Shown here piece after piece: positions 31,292 to 41,062 of a stretch of DNA of 64,000 nt. The position numbers and the translations under genes were made by a program. The notes beneath the pieces were generated by a model. That model ran no database searches, was not told the origin of the DNA, and worked only from the letters and a program-made list of their open reading frames with translations. Source of the stretch: Vulcanisaeta distributa JCM 11213 (GTDB taxonomy: Archaea; Thermoproteota; Thermoprotei; Thermoproteales; Thermocladiaceae); NCBI GenBank assembly GCA_001316125.1, contig BBCS01000002.1:124001-188000 (forward strand). Direction: 5' to 3'. Numbering within the stretch: the first letter of the stretch is position 1; every line of letters starts with the position of its first letter.

Positions 31292-32084
31292 CCGACCTCA
31301 CCTAATACCTCAGTAACCTTTTTACTCTCATACACAATCTCTGAAAGAACCCTAGCGAATTTTAATGCATCCTTCCTCTGCCACACATTCCTACCAACCG
31401 CAATGCCAATGGCGCCAGCCTCAAGGACACCCTCAACCTGCCTCAGAAACTCCTCCTCGGTCTTCGTCTTAGGACCACCAGACATTAGCACTGGGACCTT
31501 ACCGGCAACCTTGACAGCCCAGGCAAAGGTCTTTGGATCGCCTGTGTACTTTATCTTCATGCATCGGCGCCAAGCTCAAGGGCCACCCTTGCCGCGTAGG
31601 CCACTATCTCCGGCGCAGTCTCGTTCGTGACCTTACCACCCTTGGGTACGACCAAACAATCAGTGGTATGTCAAACTTAACGGCCTCCCTCTTTATCCTA
31701 GCCAACTCCTCAAACATCTTCCATTCATAACCACTACCTGGGTATATGGTGTAGCCCACGGCGGAGGCGCCTAGGCTCACGGCCTCCTCAACCGTGCAAT
31801 TAGCCACTGATATTGGCTCACCATTGTATAGACTTGTCTTACCATTCAACTTAACAATGAGCGGCACACTACCATCATAGTACTTCTCCGCAATACCTCT
31901 TTGAAAAACAACACCGTCAAAGCCTGCCTCACGTGCCAGTTTAAGTATGTACCCAGGGTCTGCAGAGTCTGGGTTGTCGAGGAAGTCCGTTGGTCCATGC
32001 TCAATGCCGTGGTCGTAAGCAAGTATTATTGACTTACCCCCTCCTCGCGAATATCCTTAGGAACTTCTCGATTAATCCTACCAT
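31288..32084 (-). CDS. fba: Archaeal class I fructose-bisphosphate aldolase (frameshifted)
   Basis: DhnA-type Schiff-base aldolase. Order seen: IILAYDHGIEHGP, GFDGVVFQRGIAEKYY, VPLIVKLNGKTSLY, GASAVGYTIYPGSGYE, PLIVWSYPRG, ADAMKIKYTGDP (catalytic Lys in KIKYTGD), VPVLMSGGPKT, GAIGIAVGRNVWQ. Breaks lie near 32041 (G4 seen as G5 after FARRG), 31645 and 31562. The start is ATG 32084, after a TATA-like ATTAAATATGG (about 32105-32117). First gene of an operon with pfp. Confidence 0.92.
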
Positions 32085-32104
32085 CACTGCACTGTTAATT
32101 AAAC

Positions 32105-32117
32105 CCATATTTAATAT
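32105..32117 (-). promoter_or_regulatory. TATA box of the fba-pfp operon
   Basis: The minus-strand ATATTAAATATGG lies 21-33 bases before ATG 32084. Confidence 0.45.
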
Positions 32118-32162
32118 GTGGATGTTAGAAATGTGTTGCTGGGTATAATGATTACACTGCCT

Positions 32163-32892
32163 TTAGGTATTATCACCCTCATTACCAACTGCAATGCCGT
32201 AAATAACCTGTATTTGCCTGAGTAAGTCGTTAACCACGAATCTAAGTATTTCAGAACCAACCTCAGGTCTTACGAGATCTCTACGTAGTGAACCAATAAT
32301 GCCCGTCTCACTAACGTCAATAGTCCTAAAAACATTTATGTTACCGCCGATCTCAACATCAGTAATTCTATCCCACCTGACAAGGTCCCTATTTATCGCA
32401 GCAATTAACGAGGCCTCAACAGCATCAGCATGCCCAAAGGACGGGAAGTACCTCGTTATGTAATCAACGACCCTCCTATTATATATATAGTAATGATAGG
32501 CCCTGGGCCTAGCCCTTGAGTAATTCCACTCCTTAACAACTATGTTTAACGCATCAACGTTACCGCCATGTCCATTGACAAGCACAACCCCAATAGGGCT
32601 CCATGCAGATACGCTCTCAATAAAGTCAAGGAGGTAACGAATTAGGCTTTCAAAGCGAACCCATGTTGTGCCTATGAAGCCGGCATGCTCCATTGAAGAA
32701 CCAACGGCAATTAATGGATAAAGCAAAGCCTTATTTTGCATTTTACGTTCAACCTCAGCAGCAACGTAATTAACGATTATCGAGTCAGTACCCAGGGGGT
32801 AAGTGAGGGCCATGTTGCTCCACGGATCCAACAGGCACAATAATCAAAGGATCCTTAGGCACCTCATCACGTGTTATTTCCAATATCCTCAC
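32163..32892 (-). CDS. Creatininase family amidohydrolase, possible ArfB (frameshifted)
   Basis: Metal-dependent amidohydrolase fold of the creatininase family. The repaired N-terminus from GTG 32892 reads RILEITRDEV...LIIVPVGSVEQHGPHLPLGTD; the frame is broken near 32800, where C4 of TTA-CCC-CTG is written as five. Further metal or active-site marks: EHAGF, NGHGGN, and FGHADAVEASL. The family includes creatinine amidohydrolase and the archaeal deformylase ArfB, which acts after ArfA; the presence of arfA in this window makes ArfB plausible but unproven. About 242 residues. Confidence 0.72.
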
Positions 32893-33015
32893 GCAATAAC
32901 GTTAACGCATTAATATTAAAAAACTGTGCTTAAGCCTCGAATCTTTACCCCAACAACTCCCTCAGTACATGAACGCAACGCAATCCTGAGGATGCACTAT
33001 AAAGAAATAACCGAT

Positions 33016-33110
33016 TGGTGCGGCCGCGGGATTCGAACCCGGGTTCTGCGGCTTTCTACGTTCAATTTCTCGGCAGGCCGCCATCCTAGACCAGGCTAGA
33101 CTACGGCCGC
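33016..33110 (-). tRNA. tRNA-Gly (GCC) with 17-nt intron and encoded CCA
   Basis: The acceptor stem is GCGGCCG / CGGCCGC, followed by A73 and genome-encoded CCA (33016-33018). The D-arm starts TA-GTCT; the anticodon stem GCGGC/GCCGC encloses loop CTGCCG-A with anticodon GCC at 33072-33074. A 17-base intron (33054-33070) interrupts the loop after position 37, the canonical archaeal site. The T-arm has CCGGG-TTCGAAT-CCCG, one base short of a five-pair stem (CCCGG expected), consistent with a one-base loss in the consensus near 33027. Confidence 0.92.
33054..33070 (-). other. Intron of tRNA-Gly(GCC)
   Basis: Seventeen bases (agaaattgaacgtagaa) between G37 and A38 of the anticodon loop; removing them leaves a normal seven-base loop. 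Expected to be cut by the archaeal tRNA splicing endonuclease. Confidence 0.8.
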
Positions 33111-33133
33111 GATTTGAAACACGCTGCTTTGGG

Positions 33134-33141
33134 TTTTAAGC
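33134..33141 (-). promoter_or_regulatory. TATA box of tRNA-Gly
   Basis: Minus-strand CTTAAAAC lies about 24-31 bases before the tRNA 5' end, overlapping the last codons of the DUF309 gene. Confidence 0.45.
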
Positions 33142-33636
33142 TTTTTGTATCGATTCCAGGTCCTCCTTCTCGATCTTAAAAGGCTTCATTATTAATAAAG
33201 CGCTATCCACTTTTCTTAGTAATTTCTCCTTGTTTATGTAGGGTATTTGATTTTTTGTGACTAACTCCTTTGCCCTGGTGATTAATCTCTTGAAGGCCTC
33301 TGGGTTGTTTTCCTGAATCTTCACGAAGGCTGCTGCCAATATTATTAGCCCTTGTATACCTTCGTCCTTATTTTTACGCCAGATTTTTTCGAGTATTTCA
33401 TGGGCCTCCCAAAACCTCTCCTCGTTGAATAACTCAATGTATTTCTTAATTGTGTATTCTTCCTCATACTCCTTATCCTCCTCTAGGTCAATATTGACGG
33501 CGTTCTTTATTTCAAATCCCAGGTTCTCTATTGCGGATGCATAATCATCGGTGTTGGTGTTTAGGTCGATCTCGAGGTGGTTATCCGCAACCCTAATATT
33601 TATTATCTTAAGCCCCGTTGTTTTGCGTAGGTTCAT
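33136..33636 (-). CDS. DUF309 family protein
   Basis: 166 residues, intact. The C-terminal part carries the DUF309 helical signature KYIELFNEERFWEAHEILEKIWRKN followed by IQGLIILAAAFVKIQENNPEAFKRL. The N-terminal 60 residues form a separate small alpha/beta segment (LKIINIRVADNHLEIDLNT). The family's function is unknown; the conserved E..H pair in the W-EAHE-LE motif is suggestive of a metal or catalytic site. It lies immediately upstream of the tRNA gene on the same strand. Confidence 0.75.
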   Translation of the reverse strand: MNLRKTTGLKIINIRVADNHLEIDLNTNTDDYASAIENLGFEIKNAVNIDLEEDKEYEEEYTIKKYIELFNEERFWEAHEILEKIWRKNKDEGIQGLIILAAAFVKIQENNPEAFKRLITRAKELVTKNQIPYINKEKLLRKVDSALLIMKPFKIEKEDLESIQKA

Positions 33637-33738
33637 AAGTAATGTCTCTCTATCCCTGGTTTGAATCCTGGGTTTTTCGTTATTAGTAATACCCTAATGA
33701 TTAGTGAAATTTCATGACTATTTTAATCTCTTTTCAAC

Positions 33739-34569
33739 TCATCCCTTGGCCCCCCCCGCGCCCAATGCCAGTAGTCCTCTGACGAAGTACCTACCTAGGA
33801 ATATGAAGATGACCAGCGGCACTATGGCAGCTATTAGTGAGCCTGCGTATGTCTCGTTATAAAGCACTCCATAACCACCTATGTATTTCTGCACCGCAAG
33901 TGCTATTGGCCTTAGTCCTGGCGACTCAACGAGCACCAGTGGTATGAAGAAGTTGTTCCAAGCCATTATAAGTATGTATATTGCCGTGCTATAACGCCGG
34001 GCATTGCCAGTGGTAGTAGTATCCTTAGGAATACCGTGAAGTCACTCGCCCCCCCATCTATGTATGCCATCTCTATGTAGTCCTTGGGTATGACGGATAT
34101 GAATATGGACATAAGCAACGCGCAGTTGGTATGAAGAATATTAGGTAGGCAAGTATTAAACCGCCATAACTGTTGAATAGGCCTAGGGATACCATAATCT
34201 TAACTAGGGGGGGTACCGCAGCCACCTCATAGGGTATGAAGGTGCTATCGCCACTAGTGTGAATAATAGGTCACTTAGCCAATGCTTAAGCCTGTAAAAG
34301 CCGAAGGCAGCCAGTGCGCCTAGGAATGTGGATATGGCAACTACTGGTAAAACCACGATGGCGCTATTGATTAATCCATAGGCTAGGCTTCCCGCGACAG
34401 TCGCTATGTTGCTTACGTCGAACCCACTGGGTAGTAGCACGGGGGGGGTTGTTTCTGCGGCTAGGGTAGTCTTGAAGGAGTTCACTATCATTGCATATAG
34501 CGGTATTAACCACAGCACTATTATTATCGCGAGAATAACTTGGTGAACCACTGACTTGGCATTGACCAT
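33739..34569 (-). CDS. Sugar ABC transporter permease, MalG type (frameshifted)
   Basis: Inner-membrane permease of a CUT1-like carbohydrate importer. It has an N-terminal helix (VVHQVILAIIIVLWLIPLYAMIVNSFK), SAIVVLPVVAISTFLGALAAFGFYR, then, across frame changes near 34240, 34130 and 33990, the EAA loop (YIEMAYIDGASDFTVFLRILLPLAMPGV) and the last helices (AYAGSLIAAIVPLVIFIFLGRYFVRGL). The order follows MalG/UgpE permeases. ATG 34569 is just past the stop of the MalF-like gene. No ATPase gene is adjacent; an ATPase encoded elsewhere must serve it. Confidence 0.87.
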
Positions 34570-34573
34570 ACCA

Positions 34574-35448
34574 TCACCCCCCCTGGGTTATCCACCTCTT
34601 TAATCCGTATAATGCGTAGGGTACAACTACGGCAACCGCAATCGCAATTACTATGCCCGCTATCGCGGTTGCTCGGCAAAGTGCTCACTTATGTAGTCCC
34701 AATAGAGGTTTATGACTGCCGTCTCGACAAATGGGTTCAGCGCCACCATACCGTACGGCAGCGAGAATATCCTTAAGGCGAATAAGAAAAGTAGCGCTGA
34801 TGAGATTATTAAGGCACCCCTGACGTTGGGTAGTAATATCCTTAGGTATATCATGAATGTACCAGCCCCCCCATCAACCTTAGCCGCATCGATCACCGAC
34901 TGTGGTACGTTCATGAGCATTGCTAGGTAGAAAATAACCGCAAGCCCTGAGTAGGCCCAGGTGGTTACTAGGAAGATACTCCAGAAGGCGTTTTGAGGAC
35001 CTAGCCAATTAATTGTGGGTAGTCCAATTAGTTTAAATACGTAATCAAGCCCATACTCAACGTTATAAAGCCATAGCCATATGAAGGCATTAGCTATCAT
35101 GGGCATTGCCAATGGGTATATCAATATTGATAGGTAAACATTACGTTGTGTATTACTCCTTAGGAAGAATAGTAGGCCAGCCAGTATTATGCCCAGCGCA
35201 TTGCCTGAGGCGACGAGGAGAGCCGCCAGCAACATTGACCTCTCCAATGACGCGACGGTTATTGGAGTTGTGAGAATCTTCACGTATGTTTGAAGACCTA
35301 CGAATTGCGGTATTGGATTAAATAATGACCAATTAGTGAATGAGTAGTAATAATCCCAAACGAGCATGTATAGGAGGAATACACCGAAGATTAAGGCGGG
35401 AGAGGAAAAAATGAGCATCGTTTTTAATTCATGTCTCATTTTAATCAC
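34574..35448 (-). CDS. Sugar ABC transporter permease, MalF type (frameshifted at 3' end)
   Basis: Second permease of the carbohydrate importer, about 291 residues. It shows SSPALIFGVFLLYMLVWDYYYSFTNW, AWLWLYN, and the EAA loop VIDAAKVDGGAGTFMIYLRILLPNVRGALI, with about six helices. Near 34676 one G appears lost (GAGGCA seen as GAGCAA), cutting off the last helix, which continues TAIAGIVIAIAVAVVVPYALYGLKRW and ends at a TGA at 34574. The gene lies four bases after the solute-binding protein gene. Confidence 0.87.
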
Positions 35449-35452
35449 CTAC

Positions 35453-36955
35453 TCAGCTACTGCTTGAGCTGCTAACCCACGGTGGTACGTAGCACCCAAG
35501 GTAGTAACCTGGCCAGCCAAGATAGCCAAGGCCCAGCTGGTTAGCCTTCAACCACTCAGCCTTCTCCTCAGCCAATGCAGACGCTAACGTGCTCATCCAC
35601 TGCGATGTACCGCTTGGGCCAACCTCAGCATATGTCAGTAAGCCCTGGTCTATCTGGGCGAAGACGTCGTCAAACACACCGCCATCACTAAGCTGGTATA
35701 CGAAGCGGCACCAGTCACTTGGGTTCTTACTCCAGTTAACGAGCTCCTCATAGCTCCACCACTGCTCAGGCGTATTGTAGTAGTCAGTGGTTATGTTCGT
35801 GTAGAATGTCACAGCCTTCCACTTAGTCCAGGTTGGTTCACCACCTGATATTCCACCACCCCCCAGTACCACGAGCTCCACCACTCGGCGAATAATACTC
35901 CATAACTCTCACCTGGGCCAACAGGAACAGCCACTGCATCAACAACCAGTGGGTAGACTCCTGCAGTTCCTGGGAATGGCTCCGCCATGGCAGTTATGTT
36001 GGTCCATGAAGTGTATGGCGGTATTGCTGGGTACGTGGTCGTGTTTAGGAAGTCATACACATAGGTTACCCACCAATCACCATTTACCTGGAATGACGCT
36101 TTACCCTCAACAATCCAGGCGGCTCCCTGTGTCCACGTCATTGACTCCCAACCTGGGCAGTCAAGGGCCTGGAACTTCAGGAACCAGGTGTTTGTCTCAT
36201 TAATTATTGCCTGAACCTGCGGATCACTTAAGTTGAGCGTTCCATACAGGAACTCCATGTATAGCTTGGGACCACCAAGTGCCAGGAATATGTCCTCCCA
36301 TAGGTTAAACTGGTCCCAACCACTATCACCGCCTGGTATCATGAAGCATATGCCGTGCTGGTAAAGTACGTATGCATCGTAATACAATTGGTCAATGGTT
36401 GTTGGTATTGGCAGGTTATACTCCCTCAGCACCTGTGGGTTGAAGAATAATAGGCCACCCCCTATGGACATTCACCGGGAATAGGTACATGTGCCCATTA
36501 AACATGCCCGCCTCCATGACGGGTATAGACACGTTACCCGTACTAATCAGTGAGAACCACCAGGACGTTGCATTATAGAATGAGTTAGCGCCCTGAGGCG
36601 CAATCTCTATGTAACTGATCATCTCCGGACCCTCGTGCGACTGGAATGTCGTTGGCGGCTTACCCGCCTCAATTAATGCTATAATCGCGTACTTAGCGGA
36701 CGTACCGCCAGCGCCAGGTACTACGTATGGTACAACAGGTATGTGGAAGTACTGGTCAAATAACGGCCAGGTATGTTCACCAGCCACCTTACCAGTCGTA
36801 GCCCACCAGGTATAGAATAGAACTTCCTTTGGTGGTGGCGGTGCTGTTGGCCTTGTTGCGTAGTATGCAAGTAAGCCTCCGAGGACTACCACAACGATTA
36901 TTAAAACCACGACTAAAATTAACGTTGTACGGGAGATTCCTAGACGGGTTGTCAT
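35453..36955 (-). CDS. Extracellular sugar-binding protein of ABC transporter (frameshifted)
   Basis: Substrate-binding lipoprotein-like or membrane-anchored protein of about 500 residues. The N-terminal hydrophobic anchor (LILVVVLIIVVVVLGGLLAYYA) is followed by a Pro-rich linker and a family 1 binding domain with many Trp/Tyr typical of sugar sites (LFYTWWATTG, KASFQVNGDWWVTYVYDFL, TWTQGAAWIVEGKASF, FAEWWSSWYWGG). Breaks near 36462 (G4 seen as G5 after VHRG) and 35865 (a C4-C5 region) are repaired. The C-terminal tail is Ser-rich. It is first in its operon, with TATA-like AGCTTTAAAATTT upstream at about 36977-36992. The bound sugar is unknown. Confidence 0.87.
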
Positions 36956-36976
36956 ACGGTTTTCTTAATTATTTTC

Positions 36977-36992
36977 ATAAATTTTAAAGCTT
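36977..36992 (-). promoter_or_regulatory. TATA box of the sugar ABC operon
   Basis: Minus-strand AAGCTTTAAAATTTATG lies about 22-37 bases before ATG 36955. Confidence 0.4.
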
Positions 36993-37004
36993 TATGGTGT
37001 TACC

Positions 37005-37024
37005 AGTATACCCAAGTATACCCA
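37005..37024. repeat. Two tandem copies of AGTATACCCA upstream of the sugar ABC operon
   Basis: Exact ten-base direct repeat at 37005-37014 and 37015-37024, followed by an AT-rich stretch and a looser ATATACCT copy near 37042. It lies about 50 bases upstream of the binding-protein start and 150 bases upstream of the divergent dehydratase genes, a good place for a shared regulator site. No regulator is known to bind it. Confidence 0.5.
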
Positions 37025-37172
37025 TATATTTATTTTTATGAAATATACCTGTACTTATCGAGGCATAATACTATACTTGTGAGCATGTTCGTATCAAGCT
37101 TGCATATCGTCAATGAGACAAAACTAGTTAGTTATAACATTAAAATAAAGCGTTGCTAGCTTTTACTTTCAT

Positions 37173-37494
37173 ATGGAGTCTGTAGCCGTAAGGAGCGCAC
37201 CTGCGGTAGTGCTTAATCCAAGTGATAACGTTGCCGTCGCTCTTAGAGATTTGAGGCTGGTGAGGATGTTGAGTTAATAATTGGTGACTCAAGGGTCAGG
37301 GTTAGGTTGATTAATGATATACCCTTCGGGCATAAGTTCGCGATTAGAGATATTCGTATGTGTGATTATGTTGTTAAGTACGGCCATGTGATTGGTAGGG
37401 CTAAGCGTGACATTAGGTTGGTGAGCATGTTCATGTTCACAATGTGGAGAGTTTAACGGCTGTTCACAGTGTCTGTAGGGGTGGTAATCCATGA
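37173..37494 (+). CDS. UxaA-type dehydratase N-terminal (SAF-domain) subunit (frameshifted)
   Basis: Small SAF-domain protein of about 107 residues, equivalent to the N-terminal domain of altronate/galactarate dehydratases, or to the small subunit of two-subunit relatives such as (2R)-sulfolactate sulfo-lyase SuyA. The repaired product has LNPSDNVAVALRDLEAGEDVEL, INDIPFGHKFAIRDI and YGHVIGRAKRDIRLGEHVHVHNVESL. Two G losses (near 37250 and 37422) break the frame. The stop overlaps the next gene's ATG (ATGA at 37491), so the two subunits are translationally coupled. A TATA-like element CATTAAAATAAAG lies about 25-35 bases upstream. Confidence 0.78.
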
Positions 37495-38668
37495 GCAGGC
37501 CAACAATACTTGGTTATGTGAGACTGATGGTAAGGTTGGTATTAGGAATTACCTACTCGTGATGTCGACTGTCGTGTGCTCAAGCTTCGTAACCCGCAGA
37601 ATTGCCGACCAGGTGCAGGGCGCTGTGGCTGTTGAGAACCCATTCGGTTGTGGTCAACTTGAGCCTGACCTTGAGATTACCAAGAGGACGCTGATTGGTA
37701 TGGCTAAGAATCCAAACGTGGGTGGTGTCCTAGTCGTTGGTCTTGGTTGTGAGCAGATTCAAGCCGATGACTTGGTTAAGGAGATTGAGAAGACTGGTAA
37801 GCCCGTGGAGAAGGTCGTAATTCAGGAGGTTGATGGTGGGACACCAGCGGCGATTGAGAGGGGTGTTACGTTACTTAGGAGGATGGCTGAGGAGGTACTT
37901 TCACAGAGACCTGAGGAGGTTGATTTATCGAATCTCGTCATGGGTGTTGAGTGCGGTGGATCAGATGCAACATCAGGTTTGGCCGCAAATCCCGTAGTTG
38001 GTTACGCCTCTGATAAGTTGGTTGATCTAGGCGGCACGGTAATACTCTCTGAAACCCCCCCTGAAATGATTGGTGCCGAGGACATACTCGCCAAGAGGAC
38101 CGTGTCTAGGGAGGTTGGTGATAAAATAATTAGGGTTGTTAGGAAGTGGGTTGACTTAGCCGCGTCTTATGGTGTCGACCTCGTTGGGACGCAGCCGTCG
38201 CCAGGCAATATCGCCGGTGGTTTAACGACAATTGAGGAGAAGTCCCTGGGCGCCATAATTAAGGGTGGTTCCAGGCCAATACAGGGTGTTGTTGACTATG
38301 CCGAGGAGGTGAGGGGGGGTAAGGGTTTGTGGATAATGGATACGCCTGGCTACGACATAATGTCCGTGGTTGGCATGGTGGCTGGCGGCGCTACCCTGGT
38401 CGTGTTCACCACCGGCCGCGGGACGCCAACGGGTAACCCAATAGCACCTGTGATTAAGGTCACGGCAAACCCATACACGGCTAAGAAGATGCGTGAGAAC
38501 ATAGACTTCGACGCAAGCACCGTTACCCTCGGCCAGGAAACCATTGAACAGGCCGGTGAGAGATTGTTCAAGCTCATAATTGACGTGGCCAGGGGGGGCA
38601 AGCCGACGAGAGCTGAATTACTCGGGTTTAGGGAGTTCGTGATACACAAAATAATACCATCATTCTAA
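37491..38668 (+). CDS. UxaA-type dehydratase large subunit (altronate/galactarate dehydratase-like)
   Basis: Fe-dependent sugar-acid dehydratase family of about 392 residues. ATG 37491 gives MSRPTILGYVR, joining the main frame (DGKVGIRNYLLVMSTVVCSS) after one G is restored near 37514; an in-frame GTG at 37469 is the alternative. Signatures: NPFGCGQLEPD, GLGCEQI, GVECGGSDATSGLAANP, LSETPPEMIGAE and MDTPGYDIMSVVGMVAGGATLVVFTTGRGTPTGNPIAPVIKV. C7/G7 tracts give extra Pro or Gly at ETPPEM, VRGGKG and RGGKPT. The exact acid (altronate, galactarate, sulfolactate or another) cannot be told from sequence alone. Confidence 0.85.
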
Positions 38669-38671
38669 AAT

Positions 38672-39039
38672 TTAAAGTAGTAATTGTTCTGTTTCCTTAA
38701 GCGTTCCCCTAACTACATCAACCTCAAGACCCAGCGCCTCCAACGCAGTGACCCCCCCAAGCACATTAATGTCCCCCCCTTCCTCACCGAAGATCACCGT
38801 TACGGCACCCCCCCTCCTACCCATAACCTCAATGATCGCACCACCAACATCCCTCTCAACATAACTACCAAAGGCCAAAAACCTCCTCCTCTCAAGTGGC
38901 TTGATCCCTATTGAGTTTAGGAGTGACGACGCTATTACAGAGTAAACAGCCCCCCAGTATCCACAATCCCATCAATCTCAACATATTTACTCATGTCCGC
39001 TGGATTATAAACCCTGAATTTAACCTTAACAATACTCAT
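38672..39039 (-). CDS. Clan AA (retropepsin-like) aspartic protease (frameshifted)
   Basis: Small single-domain aspartic protease-like protein of about 121 residues. The repaired N-terminus reads MSIVKVKFRVYNPADMSKYVEIDGIVDTGAVYSVI, containing the catalytic D-T-G; the C-terminal part has VTALEALGLEVD, the usual family ending. The frame is broken just after DTG (about 38951), where G4 is expected and G6 is present. Several C7 tracts follow (GRRGGAV, EEGGDI, LGGVT). Convergent with the dehydratase gene, three bases apart. The target is unknown. Confidence 0.7.
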
Positions 39040-39070
39040 TAAATGCGCATTGATACGGCGGCTTTTAAAC

Positions 39071-39970
39071 CTACCCATCACTAATACCAGCAATTTCATA
39101 GTACAACTTCAGTAAGGCCTGCGTCCCCCCCTTCTCGCCCAGCCCCCCCTAGCCACTAAGGCATTGTATAATTGCAGTGTTAATGCCGTGCCTGGAAGCG
39201 GCACGTTAAGCCTATTAGCCGTTTCGATGGCGTACCTGAGGTCCTTCTTCAGGTGGGCTGCCCTAAACCCTGGTTCGAAGTCTCCCTTCATCATCTTTGG
39301 CATGTAGTACTGAACAGTGAATGAGTTGGCAGCACCGGTAGATAGCACTGTGAATAGCTTCTCCATGTCAATGCCCGCCTTTTTAGCGAGTGCCATCGCC
39401 TCGGCTACGGCGAGCATGTCAATACCAACAACTATTTGATTGAGGAGCTTGAGCATCTGCCCATTACCAACATCGCCGGCGTATATTATCGTCCTACCCA
39501 TTGCCTGGAGTATTGGTTTAACCCTCTCAAAGACCTCATACTTACCGCCGACCATTATTGTTAATGTGCCCTGCCTAGCCCCCCCAATATCGCCACCAGT
39601 CACCGGTGCGTCCAGGAACTCAATGCCGTACTTACCTAACTCCCTGGCGAAGTACCTGGCGTGGTCAGGCGAGTTCGTGCTCATATCAATGACTATAAGC
39701 CCTGGGTGGGCCCCCCCGTGGACAACACCATTAGGGCCCAGCAGGACCTCCTCCACATCCGGCGCGTCTGTAACCATGTCAATCACGACGTCGGACTTCT
39801 CGGCAACTTCCCTGGGGCTCTCGGCGACGGGAATACCAAGCCTCGCAAAGCTCTGTCTTTGACCTGGTCCTGTTATAAACAATTAGTGGGAAGCCGGCCT
39901 TATGGATGTTCATGGCCATGGCACTACCCATTATACCAAGCCCTATGAAACCCACCCTAAGCCTCTCCAT
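39071..39970 (-). CDS. Beta-hydroxyacid dehydrogenase, 3-hydroxyisobutyrate/tartronate-semialdehyde reductase family (frameshifted)
   Basis: NAD(P)-dependent reductase or dehydrogenase of about 299 residues. It has Rossmann GFIGLGIMGSAMAMNI, substrate motif LDAPVTGGDIGGARQGTLTIMVGG, catalytic Lys in GNGQMLKLLNQ and the C-terminal helical domain. Breaks near 39875 and at 39141 (G5 expected, G7 present; the true C-terminus then ends ALLKLYYEIAGISDG). The intact DAPVTGG motif fits hydroxyisobutyrate, tartronate semialdehyde or succinic semialdehyde-type substrates. It lies in a region of sugar-acid genes. Confidence 0.85.
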
Positions 39971-40064
39971 ACGGGTAACCCAAGGTGCGCCACTTAATAA
40001 TCATTGCCTATAACCTGTTTAAATTGGGATCATTATTTAAAGGCGCATTTGGTAAGTCGGTAAT

Positions 40065-41058
40065 GTGAGGCTTGTTAGGGTTGAGGATGCAATTGGGCAA
40101 GTGCTTGGTTATGACACGACGTATGTGGGTAGGGATGGGGGGGCAACGGTATTACTGCCCAGGGGGGGCCACGTGATCACTAAGGATGATGTCGAGAAGC
40201 TGAAGGACTCTGGCGTCTACTTCGTGTGGGTTGAGGGTAATGAGGAGTCAAGTGACTTGATGTATGAGTGGGAGATTGCCGAGACCGTGGCCAGGGCAGT
40301 GGCTGGGGGGGAGAACACGTACGTCAAACCAGCCAAGCAAGGCTCTGCCTGGATAATGGCCGGCATTAATGGCGTGCTTAAGGTTGACGTGCATGGCCTA
40401 ACCGAGCTAAACCTAGGCGGCAGTGTTCTACTGATTACTAGGCAGAGCATGAGTGGTGCCGTTAAGGATGAATTGATCGGCGTTGTTGACGTGATACCAC
40501 TCAGCATGAGGAGGGACGAGGTTGAAGAATTGCTGAGGTATAGGGACTTAGTCAATGTCGTACCATTTAAGAGGAGGAGGATTGGCATCGTCATCGCAGG
40601 TACTGAGATTTACCAGGGTAGGAAGAGGGACCTTTACTACCCAGTGATTAAGGCTAGGCCGATAAATACGGCTGGGAGGTGGTATTCAACACCGTGGTGC
40701 CTGACGACGAAGATAAGATAATGAGTGCCGTGAAGGAGGCCATAAGCAACGGCGCGGAGGTAATCGTGGTCACAGGCGGCATGTCTGTGGACCCGACAGA
40801 CAAGACACCAATAGCCATAAGGAGGCTCGGGGGGGCTAGGGTCATAGCCTATGGGGGGGTACCCATTAAACCGACCACGATGACTATGATAGCCATACTT
40901 AATAATATACCAATACTCGCAGTGTCCGCCGGAGGAATATACTACAGCGACTACAACGCCATTGACATATTCCTGCCGAGGCTAATGGCGGACCTAATAC
41001 CAGCAGGGAGGAGGTGGCTGCAATGGGCCACGGAGGACTATTGCCGAATTATAGCTAA
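40065..41058 (+). CDS. Molybdopterin-binding (MoCF-domain) protein (frameshifted)
   Basis: Protein of about 331 residues with an N-terminal domain unlike MoeA (VRVEDAIGQVLGYDTTYVGRDG) and a C-terminal MoaB/Mog-like fold: VIAGTEIYQGRKRDLYYPVIKARADKYGWEVVFNTVVPDDEDKI, VIVVTGGMSVDPTDKTP, then PILAVSAGGIYYSDYNAIDIFLPRLMAD. One G lost near 40662 and one A near 41010 break the frame; the repaired tail ends GHGGLLPNYS. Probably a molybdenum/tungsten cofactor handling protein; the aldehyde oxidoreductase gene 3 kb downstream is a likely client. GTG 40065 is the start. Confidence 0.78.
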
Positions 41059-41062
41059 GCCA

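Noticed and set aside
37005..37024. Start of a CRISPR array
   Set aside because: Only two 10-base copies with no spacers and no longer repeat nearby.
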